DNA from: a bacterium
GTDB lineage: Bacteria; Planctomycetota; Planctomycetia; Pirellulales; UBA1268
Reading direction: 5' to 3'
Assembly (NCBI GenBank): GCA_029978085.1
Contig: JAPOJV010000017.1
Location: 1-35,710, forward strand
DNA length: 35,710 nucleotides
In this document: positions 15,477 through 24,090 of the stretch, in pieces
Layout: each line of letters opens with the position of its first letter
How positions within the stretch are numbered: position 1 is the first letter of the stretch
Notes under the pieces: model-generated
What the model was told of the DNA's origin: nothing
Database searches by the model: none
What the model saw: only the letters and a program-made list of their open reading frames with translations
Translations under genes and position numbers: made by a program

Positions 15477-17246
15477 TCAGACGCAACGCATCAGCTTCTT
15501 GAGCTGCGGGAGCGTGCGGGTGTTGGCGATGTCGCCGGCTTCGAGGCCGGCGCGGCGGGCCTGGAGGATGCCGCACCGCATGACGTCGAGACCGCGGGTG
15601 GAATGGGCGTCGGTCGAGATGACGAGCTTCACGCCGGCCCGCTTCGCGGCGGCCGCGTGGCGGTCGTCGAGGTCGAGCCGCCAGGGGTTGGCATTGATCT
15701 CGAGGAAGGTGCCGGTGCGGGCCGCAGCCTCGATCACCGCTTCGATGTCGACGTCGTAGGCCGGACGGCGGTTGATGAGCCGGCCCGTGGGGTGACCGAT
15801 CACGCTCACGAAGGGATTCTCGATCGCCTCGATGATGCGGGCCGTGATCCGGTCGCGGGGCTGGTTCTGGCCGTAGTGCAGGCTGGCCACGACCCAGTCG
15901 GCCTGCTCCAAGACGTCGTCGGGGAGATCGAGGCCCCCCTTCTCGAGCATGTCGACCTCGATGCCCTTGAGCACCACGATGGGCGGCGGACCTTCCTCGC
16001 CGAGGGCGGCGTTGAGGCGGTCGATCTCGCCCCACTGTCTGAGCAGCCGCTTGCGATCGAGGCCGTGGGCCATCGTCACCCGCTGGCCGTGATCGGTGAT
16101 CGCGATGTAGGAGAGCCCGCGGGTGATCGCGGCACGGACCATGTCGGGGAGCGTGTCTTCTCCGTCGGTGGCCGTCGTGTGCATGTGGAGATCGCCGCGG
16201 ATGTCGGCGAGCGTCACGAGCTCCGGAAGGTCGCCCCGCTCGGCCCGCAGAATCTCGTCGCTCCCCTCCCGCAGTTCCGGCGGAATCCACGGCAGACCGA
16301 CCGCGGCGTAGACGTCGGCCTCCGTGCGGCCGGCCCGGCTGGCGGTTCCCCGGGCGTCGGCCTCCTGTCCATCGGGCCGCAGCTCGAATACGCCGTATTC
16401 GTTGATCGTGAGCCGCTGATCACGGGCCCGGCCCCGGAGCTTCACGTTGTGGTCCTTCGAGCCCGTGAAGTACTGCAACGCCGCGCCGAACGAGCCGTGG
16501 TCGACCACCCGCAGGTCGATCTGCACGTCCCGCGGCCCGCGGATGCTCGTCTTCGTGTCGCCCCGCAGGAGCACGGCCGATGTCTCCTTCCAGCGGTGCA
16601 GGTGATCCATCACGGCCGCGGCATCGTCGCTGTCGACGACCAGATCGAGATCGCCCACCGTCTCGCGACCGCGCCGCCAGCTGCCCGCTCCCTCCAGCTG
16701 CCGCACGGCCGGGCACTCGCGCATCCAGGCAAGCAGCGACTGCATGATCGAGTCGGCCTCATTCCAGAGCAGGCGGGCGTGCTCGGGGTTCTTCGCGAAG
16801 GCGATGTTGTCGAGGATCGCGGCCTGCGTCTTGGCGCCGAATCCCTTCACCTCCTGCACCCGGCCGTCGCGGCAGGCCTGCTCCAACGCGTCGAGCGAAT
16901 CGATTCCCAGCTCGTCGACGAGCAGCTTCACCTTCTTGGGGCCGAGTCCGGGCACACGCATCAGCTCGAACACGACGGTCGGCACCTGCTGCTCGAGCTC
17001 CGTGAGCAGCGGCAGCTTGCCGGTGTCGAGCAGGGCCTCGATCTTGCCCGCCAGATCGGCGCCGATGCCCTCGAGGTCGGTCAGGGCTCGGGCCGGGTCG
17101 GCCCGCACCGATGCCAGCGATTCCACCATGCCGCCGATCATCCGGGCGGCATTGCGATAGGCCCGCACGCGAAACACGTTGCCCCCCTGAAACTCCAGGA
17201 GGTCGGCCACGTGGTCGAAGACGGCGGCGATGTCGGCATTCGTCAT
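15477..17246 (-). CDS. polX: DNA polymerase X (PolX) with PHP domain
   Basis: Bacterial family X polymerases fill short gaps in base-excision repair; the C-terminal PHP domain gives 3'-5' exonuclease or AP-endonuclease activity. The N-terminal 8-kDa-like and helix-hairpin-helix parts (LEGIGADLAGKIE, VPGLGPKKVKLL) lead to the nucleotidyltransferase core GSWRRGRETVGDLDLVV, with D199 and D201, and the third carboxylate D244 in VQIDLRVV. The PHP motifs DLHMHTTATDG (from 352), AITDHG, IGHPTG and STDAH are all intact. The 589-residue length is usual. ATG 17246 fits the family's N-terminus; the SD is weak. A repeat element (17307-17466) lies upstream. Confidence 0.95.
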   Translation of the reverse strand: MTNADIAAVFDHVADLLEFQGGNVFRVRAYRNAARMIGGMVESLASVRADPARALTDLEGIGADLAGKIEALLDTGKLPLLTELEQQVPTVVFELMRVPGLGPKKVKLLVDELGIDSLDALEQACRDGRVQEVKGFGAKTQAAILDNIAFAKNPEHARLLWNEADSIMQSLLAWMRECPAVRQLEGAGSWRRGRETVGDLDLVVDSDDAAAVMDHLHRWKETSAVLLRGDTKTSIRGPRDVQIDLRVVDHGSFGAALQYFTGSKDHNVKLRGRARDQRLTINEYGVFELRPDGQEADARGTASRAGRTEADVYAAVGLPWIPPELREGSDEILRAERGDLPELVTLADIRGDLHMHTTATDGEDTLPDMVRAAITRGLSYIAITDHGQRVTMAHGLDRKRLLRQWGEIDRLNAALGEEGPPPIVVLKGIEVDMLEKGGLDLPDDVLEQADWVVASLHYGQNQPRDRITARIIEAIENPFVSVIGHPTGRLINRRPAYDVDIEAVIEAAARTGTFLEINANPWRLDLDDRHAAAAKRAGVKLVISTDAHSTRGLDVMRCGILQARRAGLEAGDIANTRTLPQLKKLMRCV

Positions 17247-17306
17247 AAGGAGCAGCTCGCGAGCCCCTCATCTTAACGCGGCAGGTCAATTCCTCTGCGG
17301 GGCGGC

Positions 17307-17466
17307 CTCCTGTGGCGTGGGTTCGGGGCTGCCCGTGCCCCGTCGCCGGACGCTCGCTACGAACATCCTGTTCTTCGCTCGCTCGGATGCCGCCTTCGCT
17401 CCGCCATCCTGGCTGCGCTCGGCGGCATACGCCGGCTCCTGGGGCACGGGCAGCCCCTCACGGCGT
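17307..17466 (+). repeat. Dispersed inverted-repeat element, copy 1 (short form)
   Basis: 160 bases with terminal inverted repeats GGGGCTGCCCGTGCCCC (17325-17341) and GGGGCACGGGCAGCCCC (17441-17457), perfectly complementary. The ends share flanking sequence with copies 2 and 3 (left CTCCTGTGGCGTGG, right CTCACGGCGT), as do the inner pieces CGGACGCTCGCT and GCGCTCGGCGGCATACGCCGGCT. The roughly 70-base centre differs from the other copies and lacks their 50-base shared core. It lies between polX (upstream side) and the stop of the secreted protein gene at 17489. Confidence 0.85.
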
Positions 17467-17488
17467 TTTCGTTGGCAACTGTTCGCGT

Positions 17489-18580
17489 TTACCGCGTGCC
17501 GAGCGCGGTCGGCAGGGCGGCGGTCGGGTAGCGCGGGCCCACCGTGGCGGGCTGCCACGAGGTGGTGTGGCTCGTCGGCTCGAGCAGACGGGGGAAGGCG
17601 CGGGTGGCGGCGCCGGGGCCGGAGCCGGGGAGCACCGGCATGCCGTTGGTGCCAGTCGCCGAGGGCTGGGCTGGCGCGGTGCCGCTTGGTGCCGGCGTGA
17701 GGGCCGGAGGTGCGATCGGGGCGTACGGGGCAGCCGGCAACTGCGGCGCAGCTGGGGCCTGCGCTGCGGGCGTGCCGTTGCCAGTGCCGTAGGTCTTCTG
17801 CAGATCGGGAATTGGCTTCAGCGACGGGGTCGGGGCCAGAGCCGGTGGCTGCGTGGCCTGCAACTGCTGCTGGGAAGGGGCTGCGGGCATGAACGTCGTG
17901 CCACTCTGCGGGACGATCGGCTGCGGCTGTTGGAACGTGGGCGTCGCATAGCCGGCTGGTGGGAGAGCCGGGGGCGTGGCCGCAGGCTGACCTGGGATCA
18001 GCTGCTGGGGCACGTCGGCGCCGGCGGCGCCCCAGGCCTGGGGCGTGGTCTGGATCGGCGCCGCGAAGGGGCTGGCGGCCGGGGCAGGCGCGGCAGGCAT
18101 GGCGGGGGCGGCATAGCCGGTCGGCGCAGCATAGCCCGGCTGCATCTGCACGTACTTCGTGGTCGTGACGGCGCGGTATTGGGTCACCGGCACGTTCACG
18201 GCCTGCTGCACATATTGCGTGACCGGCTGCATGCACTCCTGGGGGCAGCCCGTGCAGGGGTCGATCTCGCACGACGGCTTGTAGGTGGTGACGGGCACGC
18301 ACTGATACTGCGTGCGGTAGGTGGTTTCCGGCACGTAGCTCGTCTGCTGCATCGGCACCATGACCGGAGGCGGCGGGGCGGGAACCGGCGCCATCACCGG
18401 GGCTGCCACCGGAGCCACGACGGGGGCCACCGCGTAGACCGGCGCCTTCTTGAAGCATGTGCCGCAGCCGGCGAAGAACTCGCTCAGGCAGCACTGTGTC
18501 TGGGCGACGCACGCGCCGGGCATAGCCACCGAACAGGCGGTCGCCAGCAGCATCGCGGTGGTCAGTCGAAGCGTCTTCAT
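17489..18580 (-). CDS. Secreted Pro/Ala/Gln-rich protein of planctomycete type, function unknown
   Basis: The N-terminus is a typical Sec signal peptide (MKTLRLTTAMLLATACSVAMPGACVAQ, likely cleaved after about residue 26). A Cys-rich patch (CCLSEFFAGCGTCF) follows, then a Pro/Val/Ala linker. A segment of Tyr/Thr/Val repeats (TTYRTQYQCVPVTTYKP, PVTQYVQQAVNVPVTQYRAV) contains four more Cys (CEIDPCTGCPQEC). The last 200 residues are low-complexity Pro/Ala/Gln. Similar Y-x-V-P-V-T-T-Y repeats occur in planctomycete exported proteins, possibly of the cell surface; this is recollection of the style, not a named family. GGAGGAG 9 bases before ATG 18580 is a strong SD. No enzyme domain is visible. 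Confidence 0.8.
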   Translation of the reverse strand: MKTLRLTTAMLLATACSVAMPGACVAQTQCCLSEFFAGCGTCFKKAPVYAVAPVVAPVAAPVMAPVPAPPPPVMVPMQQTSYVPETTYRTQYQCVPVTTYKPSCEIDPCTGCPQECMQPVTQYVQQAVNVPVTQYRAVTTTKYVQMQPGYAAPTGYAAPAMPAAPAPAASPFAAPIQTTPQAWGAAGADVPQQLIPGQPAATPPALPPAGYATPTFQQPQPIVPQSGTTFMPAAPSQQQLQATQPPALAPTPSLKPIPDLQKTYGTGNGTPAAQAPAAPQLPAAPYAPIAPPALTPAPSGTAPAQPSATGTNGMPVLPGSGPGAATRAFPRLLEPTSHTTSWQPATVGPRYPTAALPTALGTR

Positions 18581-18807
18581 CGCTCTCTCCTCCGATTCGA
18601 TCCGGCGATCCGGCGGCGGCCTCCGGGCGGATTGCGGACATTGCTAGACTAGGTTGCGCGGCGGCGCGGCTCGCGGGAAAAATTCGCTGCGAATCATGAA
18701 TTCGACGCCGCCGGTCCCTACGACCGTTACGGCCGATACCAGCGGAATTCGATTCGGAGGAGCCGACGTCTCGGCGGAACGATCCCCCGGCTCGCACCTG
18801 GGGACTT

Positions 18808-19413
18808 TTATGGGGAGCGGCGGGATTCGAATCGGTCGTACAAGTCGGCGAGGGCGTCGCGGAGGTTGCCGTCGTGGCGGGGGCATGCGTCTTCGAGATC
18901 GGCCTTCGCGATGCTGCCCCCCGCGCCGGGAAGCGTGGCGACGATCGCGGCCAGAATCTCCGGACTCGTGCGACACTCCACGAGCGTCGGCAGCGCCGTC
19001 GGCACGTGGCTGGTGACCAGGAGCCCACACCTCCGCCTCGTTGCGATCACCCGCACGGCGAGCCGGCCCACCGGCCCGATCTGTTCCCAGCTGTCGATAC
19101 AGACGACGGTGCCGGGAGCCGCAGCCAGGATCGCCTTCAGGATGCCGACCGTATCGCGGGCAGAGCGGGCGCGGAGCGGACCGAGGCTGCCTGCGTGATC
19201 AGCCAGTGCCGCCGCGAGGTGGGTGAGCAGGTTCGTCTTGCCGCTGCCATGTGGGCCGACGATGGTGCCGCACCCCCCAAGCTCCCGCAGGCGGGAAAGC
19301 AGGCTGGCCAGATCGACAGGCCGGCCGGCGGCGTCGAGCGGCGGCACGCACCCGGGCTGGGTATGCCGTGTGGCGAATGGATTGGAAGCCGGCCGGTGCG
19401 GGCGGCTGCTCAC
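18808..19413 (-). CDS. Small P-loop ATPase, last gene of the alpha-CTD/DUF3592 unit
   Basis: The 201-residue protein has a Walker A motif GPHGSGKT and a Walker B-like strand TVVCIDSWEQIG, followed by a sensor-like LLVTSHVPTALP segment. This suggests a minimal AAA-like or KAP-like NTPase; the precise family is not recognised. GTG 19413 overlaps the stop of the upstream gene (GTGA), which I prefer to the track's longer ORF from 19521, whose extra 36 residues are an antisense-like Arg-rich stretch. The C-terminus (DACPRHDGNLRDALADLYDRFESR) is helical and resembles an AAA lid. It is probably translationally coupled to the small arrestin-like protein. Confidence 0.75.
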   Translation of the reverse strand: MSSRPHRPASNPFATRHTQPGCVPPLDAAGRPVDLASLLSRLRELGGCGTIVGPHGSGKTNLLTHLAAALADHAGSLGPLRARSARDTVGILKAILAAAPGTVVCIDSWEQIGPVGRLAVRVIATRRRCGLLVTSHVPTALPTLVECRTSPEILAAIVATLPGAGGSIAKADLEDACPRHDGNLRDALADLYDRFESRRSP

Positions 19414-19823
19414 GACGCGGTCGCCTTGGGCATGCGGGCGGGCGGCACCCGGCCGACGTCGAACACATGCTCCGACACGAAGTCCCGCCCGCCCTGGAAG
19501 AAGATCCGCACGCGGGCGCACCAGCGGATCTTCACGATCACGCCCTCGTACGACAGCGGGCTCTGCGGCAGCGTGACGGCGAACGATCCTGCGACGTCAG
19601 GCTTCACCGCCCGCTCGAAAAAATGCACCCACAGATCCTCCTCGCCTTTGCCTTCGGTGTACCAGAGCACCGAGTGCTCCACGGCCCGCAGTCGTTCGCT
19701 CCCCAGGCCGCCCACGTCATAGCGGACACTCAGCGTGTCGCCCGGTTCGTAGCCACGGCCAGGGCGATCGAACTGCACGTCGATGAACGGCCCATGCCGT
19801 GGCGTCTCGCCCGCGAGGCTCAT
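19410..19823 (-). CDS. Small arrestin-like beta-sandwich protein, function unknown
   Basis: A 137-residue protein without signal peptide or membrane segment. It has an alternating hydrophobic pattern and phrases (GYEPGDTLSVRYDV, EHSVLWYTEGKGEEDLWVHFFE, YEGVIVKIRWCARVRIFF) that resemble arrestin/Spo0M-type beta-sandwich domains; this is a judgement from style, not a search. Its ATG overlaps the stop of the DUF3592 protein (ATGA), and its TGA overlaps the ATPase GTG. All three should be made together. The C-terminal half of the neighbouring DUF3592 protein looks like a related domain. Confidence 0.72.
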   Translation of the reverse strand: MSLAGETPRHGPFIDVQFDRPGRGYEPGDTLSVRYDVGGLGSERLRAVEHSVLWYTEGKGEEDLWVHFFERAVKPDVAGSFAVTLPQSPLSYEGVIVKIRWCARVRIFFQGGRDFVSEHVFDVGRVPPARMPKATAS

Positions 19824-21166
19824 GCCAGCACCCTCCGTGCGGGCCGCGGCGTCTCGCGTGGGTTGGCGGCGAGGCCGGGATAGACCGCCAGCGGAAACAC
19901 TCGCAGAAACGCCGGCCAGCGGGCGGGCACGCCATGCACGACCAGCCGCCAGCGCACGGCATTGTGCTCGGAGGCAAATGAATGCATGGCATCGCTCGGA
20001 ATCGTGATCGTCGATCGCACCTCGAACCGGGCGCCGGGCAGCAGCGCCACGTCGGACCAGGCGTCAAACTGCCGCCTCCAGACGACGAGGCTCTCGGTGC
20101 GGGCGTCGGTGCCCTGGCGAAACGTCGCCTGCTCGACCAGTTCGAGCGCGAGCGTCAGCCGACGGATCCTGCCCGATCCCCCCTGCGCGAGGAGCACGTC
20201 GTACGTGCCGCCCGGCTCGAGCGGATGATCGGAGATCTCCAGCTGGGTCGTGCCCACCGCGGCAGACAGCACCAACCCACGGACGACCAGCGCGATCGCC
20301 GCGCCACCCACCGCGATGAAGGGCACGAGCAACGCGAGGAGCAGCCAGTCCACTCGACCGCTCGTGAACTCGAGGCCGGCCCCCACGGCGAGCACGAGCA
20401 GCACCGCATTCCAGAACGCCGCGAAGAGCCCGAGCCCGAGGAGCGTCCAGTTCTCCGGACTCTCCAGGGGCAATCGATACCGCAGTTGGGTGCCCGGCGA
20501 GTTGACCAGGTCGTCGCACGGCGGCAGACCGGCGAGATCGACCGCGGATGGCGAAGCCGGTGCCCGCGGCCCGAGCAGGCCCGGGATGCCGGTCGCCGCG
20601 GCCAGCGCCTCTTCGGATCGGCCCCACCGCCGCACCGCCCGCGAGAGTCCTGCGCCGCCGAACGCGACCAGCGCACCAGGAAGGAGGAGCGCGAGCAGCC
20701 ACATCCACCAGTTGTAGCCGCGCTCGAGCACGATGGCCGTGGGGTCTGCCGGGTCGTACCAGAGCGGCACCTCGCTGCCGAGCTTCCAGTCGGCGAGGCG
20801 GGCCACGGCGGCGGCGCGGTCGGGCACACCTGCCGATGGCTGGGAGCGGGTCCACGCTTCGTGGATCGCGCCGGCGACGTCGTACCGCAGCCGCACCGTG
20901 GGCCGCCATGTCGTGCTGGCCGCGGCCAGCGGGTCGTCGACAGTCCGCTTCACGAGACCCTTGCCCAGCACGCGGCCACGCGACTCGATGAAGTCGTGAT
21001 TGATCCGCCATTCCGGAACGGCGACGCCGGAGATCAAAAGCGCCCCGAACACGACGCCGGCGCAGACGAGCGCTCCATGGAACAGCCCGTCACCGAAGGA
21101 ACCCCATGCCTCGGAGCCCGTGCGCCGGTGGCCGCGTTTTTTGCCGAAGATGCGGGGCAGCCTCAC
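19820..21166 (-). CDS. DUF3592 membrane protein with C-terminal arrestin-like domain
   Basis: The 448 residues begin with a basic cytoplasmic stretch and a membrane helix (about 27-48). An extracytoplasmic DUF3592-like domain follows (ESRGRVLGKGLVKR, RPTVRLRYDVAG, GSEVPLWYDPADP) and then a second helix (WWMWLLALLLPGALVAF). Two further hydrophobic helices lie near residues 235-260 and 270-300. The last 130 residues are beta-rich (LEISDHPLEPGGTYDVLL, FEVRSTITIPSDAMHSF), similar in style to the next gene. GTG 21166 is the start, with GGGAG 7 bases before. It lies 18 bases after the alpha-CTD protein gene. Confidence 0.78.
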   Translation of the reverse strand: MRLPRIFGKKRGHRRTGSEAWGSFGDGLFHGALVCAGVVFGALLISGVAVPEWRINHDFIESRGRVLGKGLVKRTVDDPLAAASTTWRPTVRLRYDVAGAIHEAWTRSQPSAGVPDRAAAVARLADWKLGSEVPLWYDPADPTAIVLERGYNWWMWLLALLLPGALVAFGGAGLSRAVRRWGRSEEALAAATGIPGLLGPRAPASPSAVDLAGLPPCDDLVNSPGTQLRYRLPLESPENWTLLGLGLFAAFWNAVLLVLAVGAGLEFTSGRVDWLLLALLVPFIAVGGAAIALVVRGLVLSAAVGTTQLEISDHPLEPGGTYDVLLAQGGSGRIRRLTLALELVEQATFRQGTDARTESLVVWRRQFDAWSDVALLPGARFEVRSTITIPSDAMHSFASEHNAVRWRLVVHGVPARWPAFLRVFPLAVYPGLAANPRETPRPARRVLA

Positions 21167-21184
21167 GATCGCTCCCGCTTCAGG

Positions 21185-21490
21185 TCATGCCTGGCCGACG
21201 GGTTCCGTCGACGTGGTGTTCATCGCGAGAGACGACGCCGACTGCTGGGACCGGAAGAAACCGATCTTCTCCAGAGACTTGTAGACCTCTTCCAGCGTCT
21301 TCTCTCCGAAATTCGAGATCGAGAGCAGATCGGCCCGCGTGCAGTTGAGCAGGTCGTGCACGGTGAAGATGCCCCGCTCCTCCAGGCAGTTGGTCGTCCG
21401 CACGGAGAGACCGATCTCGGCGGTGCTCATCTCGAGCTTCTCCGCCATTTCATCGGACTGCATCAGGTTCTTGTATGGTATCCGCGGCAT
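21185..21490 (-). CDS. Stand-alone RNA polymerase alpha C-terminal domain protein
   Basis: A 101-residue protein whose residues 20-80 match the alpha-CTD fold, with no N-terminal assembly domain. DNA-contact residues of E. coli alpha are conserved: R265, N268 and C269 as R31, N34 and C35 in VRTTNCL; N294, G296 and K298 as N60, G62 and K64; S299 as Thr; E302 as E68. It may bind AT-rich UP elements or activators independently of polymerase, but that is inference. The ORF track start at 21799 is far too long. ATG 21490 has a strong GGGAGGGA SD. It leads a four-gene unit and is divergent from the helicase gene. Confidence 0.88.
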   Translation of the reverse strand: MPRIPYKNLMQSDEMAEKLEMSTAEIGLSVRTTNCLEERGIFTVHDLLNCTRADLLSISNFGEKTLEEVYKSLEKIGFFRSQQSASSLAMNTTSTEPVGQA

Positions 21491-21561
21491 GGGGTCCCTC
21501 CCTCGCGTCGTGTGTGTGGTGGGCCGTCGACCGTGTTCGGCCGAGATCGGCTGAACGGGAA

Positions 21562-21567
21562 TATAAT
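21562..21567 (+). promoter_or_regulatory. Possible -10 box in the divergent alpha-CTD/helicase gap
   Basis: A perfect TATAAT in the 112-base gap, 36 bases before the helicase ATG. The overlapping TATATT on the other strand could serve the alpha-CTD unit. No convincing -35 is seen for either direction. Confidence 0.35.
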
Positions 21568-21602
21568 CAAGTTGGCGGAAAACGGGCCACTCGTGCGGTG
21601 GC

Positions 21603-24059
21603 ATGATTCTCGACGCGGCGCGGTCCGCGCGGCCCGTACCGCCTGTCTTGGGCCCGCAAATCGTGCAGCTTTCCTCGTTCGACAGCCTCAATGACAGCCA
21701 GCGGCGGGCGGCCACGCACGTCGAGGGGCCGCTGCTCGTGCTAGCAGGCCCAGGCAGCGGGAAGACGCGGGTGGTCACCCATCGCGTGGCCCATCTCATC
21801 TCGGTAGGCGTCCGCCCCGATCAGATCGTGGCCCTCTCGTTCACGAACAAGGCGGCCGACGAGATGCGCCGCAGACTCACGGAAATGGTCGGGCCACAGC
21901 CGGTGGAGATGGGCACGTTCCCCCGCTTTGCCGCCCGCCTCTTGCGCCGCCAGGCGCGGCTCGTGGGCCTCACGAGCGACTACTCGATTCTCGACCCCGA
22001 CGACGCCGGCGCGGTGCTCAAGCGGGCGGCGAAGAAGCTCGGCCTCGCCCTGTCGCACGTGCCGGTCGACCGGCTGGCGGGAGTAATCAGCCGCGCCAAG
22101 AACGACCTGCTGACGCCCGAGACATTCGAGCCCCGCTGGGGGCGTCCGGTCGAGGAGGTGGCCCGCCGAGTGTGGCCGGTCTACCAGGAACTCTTGCTCC
22201 AGTCGAACGCGGTCGACTTCGACGACCTCTTGGTGCACGTGGCCCGGCTGCTGGCCGACACGCCCGACCTCCGGGCGCAGCTCGATGCCCGGCACCGCTT
22301 CATCCTCGTCGACGAGTATCAAGACACCAACGCCGTGCAGTACTGCATCCTCCGCGGCCTGTCGATCGACCACCCGCATCTCGCCGTGACCGGTGACCCC
22401 GACCAGGCGATCTACGGCTGGCGCGGCGCGAGCATCCGCAACATCCTCGAGTTCGAGCGCGACTACCCCACGGCCACGGTTGTGAAGCTCGAGCACAACT
22501 ATCGCAGCACCGCCAACATCCTCGGCACGGCCGACCGCCTCATCGCCCACAACTCGAAGCGGAAGCCGAAGCGGCTGGTCACCGACGCGCCGCCCGGCCC
22601 GCCGGTGCGGATCGTGCTCGACGCCTCCGGGCACGACGAGGCCGACCGGATCGCCACGGAGATCGCCGCCGACATCGCGGCGGGCCGGCGGTCGCCTCGC
22701 GACGTCGCGATCCTGTTTCGCACCAACGCCCTGTCGCGATCGCTCGAAGTGGCGCTTCGCGGCCGCGGCATTCCCTATCAGCTCGTCCGCGGCCTCGAGT
22801 TCTTCAAGCGGCGGGAGGTGCGCGACGTCGTGGCCTGGCTGCGGCTGATCCGCAACCCGCGCGACGACGAGGCGCTCTACCGGGTGGTCAACGTGCCGGC
22901 CCGCGGCATCGGTCGGCAGTCGCTCGATCGGCTCGCGGCCTGGGCCGAGCAGCGGCGGCTGCCGGTGGTTGAGGCCGCCGCCGAGGCGGGCCAGATCGGC
23001 GGCATCTCGAAGCGGGCCTCGAAGGCGCTCGTCGATTTCGCCCGACTCCATGCCGAACTCACCGCCCTGCATGGGCGTGAGCCGGGGGTGGCGCCGCTCC
23101 TCGCAGCCGTGCTCGAGAAGAGCGGCTATCGGCGGATGCTCGAGGAGGAAGGGGAGGAGGACGAGGAGGGGCAGGATCGCCTGGCGAACGTCGAGGAACT
23201 CCTCACGGCAGCACGCCAGTTCGACGACGACGCGGCCACGCGGGCGACGGCGCCGTCCGACGACGGCGATGCACTGGGTGGTTTCCTCGAAATGACCGCG
23301 CTCGTCGCCGACACGGACGCCTGGGATCCCTCCGGCGACCGAGTGGCCCTGATGACCTTCCACGCCGCGAAGGGGCTCGAGTTTCCCGTCGTCTATCTGG
23401 TGGCGCTCGAAGACGGCATCCTCCCGCACGAACGGAGCCTCGACCAGCCCGACCAGCTCGAGGAGGAGCGGCGGCTCGTATTCGTGGGCATCACCCGTGG
23501 CAAGGAAGAGGTCTGCGTGAGCTGCGGGCGAATCCGCGACTATCGCGGCACCCGCCGGATCTCGGCGCCGAGTCTCTTTCTCACGGAGATGACCGGCAGC
23601 GAAACGGAAGTGACGGGCGCCGAGGCGCCACCGCGCGGGAGTGTCGTCTTCGATCCGTTCGGCGACGCGGCCCGCGGCGATGCGTTCGCCGACGAGATGC
23701 AGGTCGCGGGCCACCGCCGCCCCGCCGGCACGAGCGTGGCCCGTCAGGACGGCCTCGTGCTCGAAATCGAAGACGCCGACGAGGCGGAGCGGCTCCAGTC
23801 ACGGCCACGGGAGAAGCGCCGATTGCGGCCGACCGCGTTCGAGACGGCCGCCGATCTTGCCGCCCGCATGGGGGGGCAGGGGCCGCGCGCCATGTCGTTC
23901 GACACGGGCCAGCGGGTGCGACATGCGGAGTACGGCGAGGGCGTGATCGCCGGCATCAGCGGCACCGGCCCCCGTGCCGTCGGCACCGTGATCTTCTCCG
24001 GCCCCGCCGGCACCCGAAAGTTCATCCTCGGCCACGGTGCCCTCGAACCGATCGAGTGA
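21603..24059 (+). CDS. UvrD/PcrA-family ATP-dependent DNA helicase
   Basis: Superfamily 1A helicase, translocating 3'-5' on DNA in repair and replication-fork maintenance. The motifs are complete: Q-motif LNDSQRRAA, I GPGSGKT (49-55), Ia ALSFTNKAADEM, II VDEYQDTN, III TGDPDQAIYGWRGA, IV EHNYRSTANIL, V TFHAAKGLEFPVVYLVALEDG and VI VFVGITRGKEEV. Motif VI has Gly where Ala is usual (TRA). The last 60 residues form a Tudor-like module (GQRVRHAEYGEGVI) typical of PcrA, which binds RNA polymerase. The 818-residue length suits PcrA. ATG 21603 has a poor SD; GTG 21663 is an alternative. A repeat element lies 31 bases after its stop. Confidence 0.94.
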   Translation: MILDAARSARPVPPVLGPQIVQLSSFDSLNDSQRRAATHVEGPLLVLAGPGSGKTRVVTHRVAHLISVGVRPDQIVALSFTNKAADEMRRRLTEMVGPQPVEMGTFPRFAARLLRRQARLVGLTSDYSILDPDDAGAVLKRAAKKLGLALSHVPVDRLAGVISRAKNDLLTPETFEPRWGRPVEEVARRVWPVYQELLLQSNAVDFDDLLVHVARLLADTPDLRAQLDARHRFILVDEYQDTNAVQYCILRGLSIDHPHLAVTGDPDQAIYGWRGASIRNILEFERDYPTATVVKLEHNYRSTANILGTADRLIAHNSKRKPKRLVTDAPPGPPVRIVLDASGHDEADRIATEIAADIAAGRRSPRDVAILFRTNALSRSLEVALRGRGIPYQLVRGLEFFKRREVRDVVAWLRLIRNPRDDEALYRVVNVPARGIGRQSLDRLAAWAEQRRLPVVEAAAEAGQIGGISKRASKALVDFARLHAELTALHGREPGVAPLLAAVLEKSGYRRMLEEEGEEDEEGQDRLANVEELLTAARQFDDDAATRATAPSDDGDALGGFLEMTALVADTDAWDPSGDRVALMTFHAAKGLEFPVVYLVALEDGILPHERSLDQPDQLEEERRLVFVGITRGKEEVCVSCGRIRDYRGTRRISAPSLFLTEMTGSETEVTGAEAPPRGSVVFDPFGDAARGDAFADEMQVAGHRRPAGTSVARQDGLVLEIEDADEAERLQSRPREKRRLRPTAFETAADLAARMGGQGPRAMSFDTGQRVRHAEYGEGVIAGISGTGPRAVGTVIFSGPAGTRKFILGHGALEPIE

Positions 24060-24065
24060 ACGATT

Positions 24066-24077
24066 GATCGCGCGATC
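24066..24077. repeat. 12-bp perfect palindrome after the helicase gene
   Basis: GATCGCGCGATC starts 6 bases after the helicase stop codon. No T-run follows. It may be a mRNA 3'-end stem or chance in GC-rich DNA. Confidence 0.35.
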
Positions 24078-24090
24078 GCTGTGCACCACT

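Noticed and set aside
17286-19028. 580-residue minus-strand ORF
   Set aside because: It is an alternative frame of the secreted protein gene and runs through repeat copy 1; the neighbouring frame has the signal peptide and SD.
21185-21799. 204-residue ORF as the full alpha-CTD protein
   Set aside because: The first 103 residues overlap the divergent helicase start and lack any similarity; the strong SD before ATG 21490 marks the real start.
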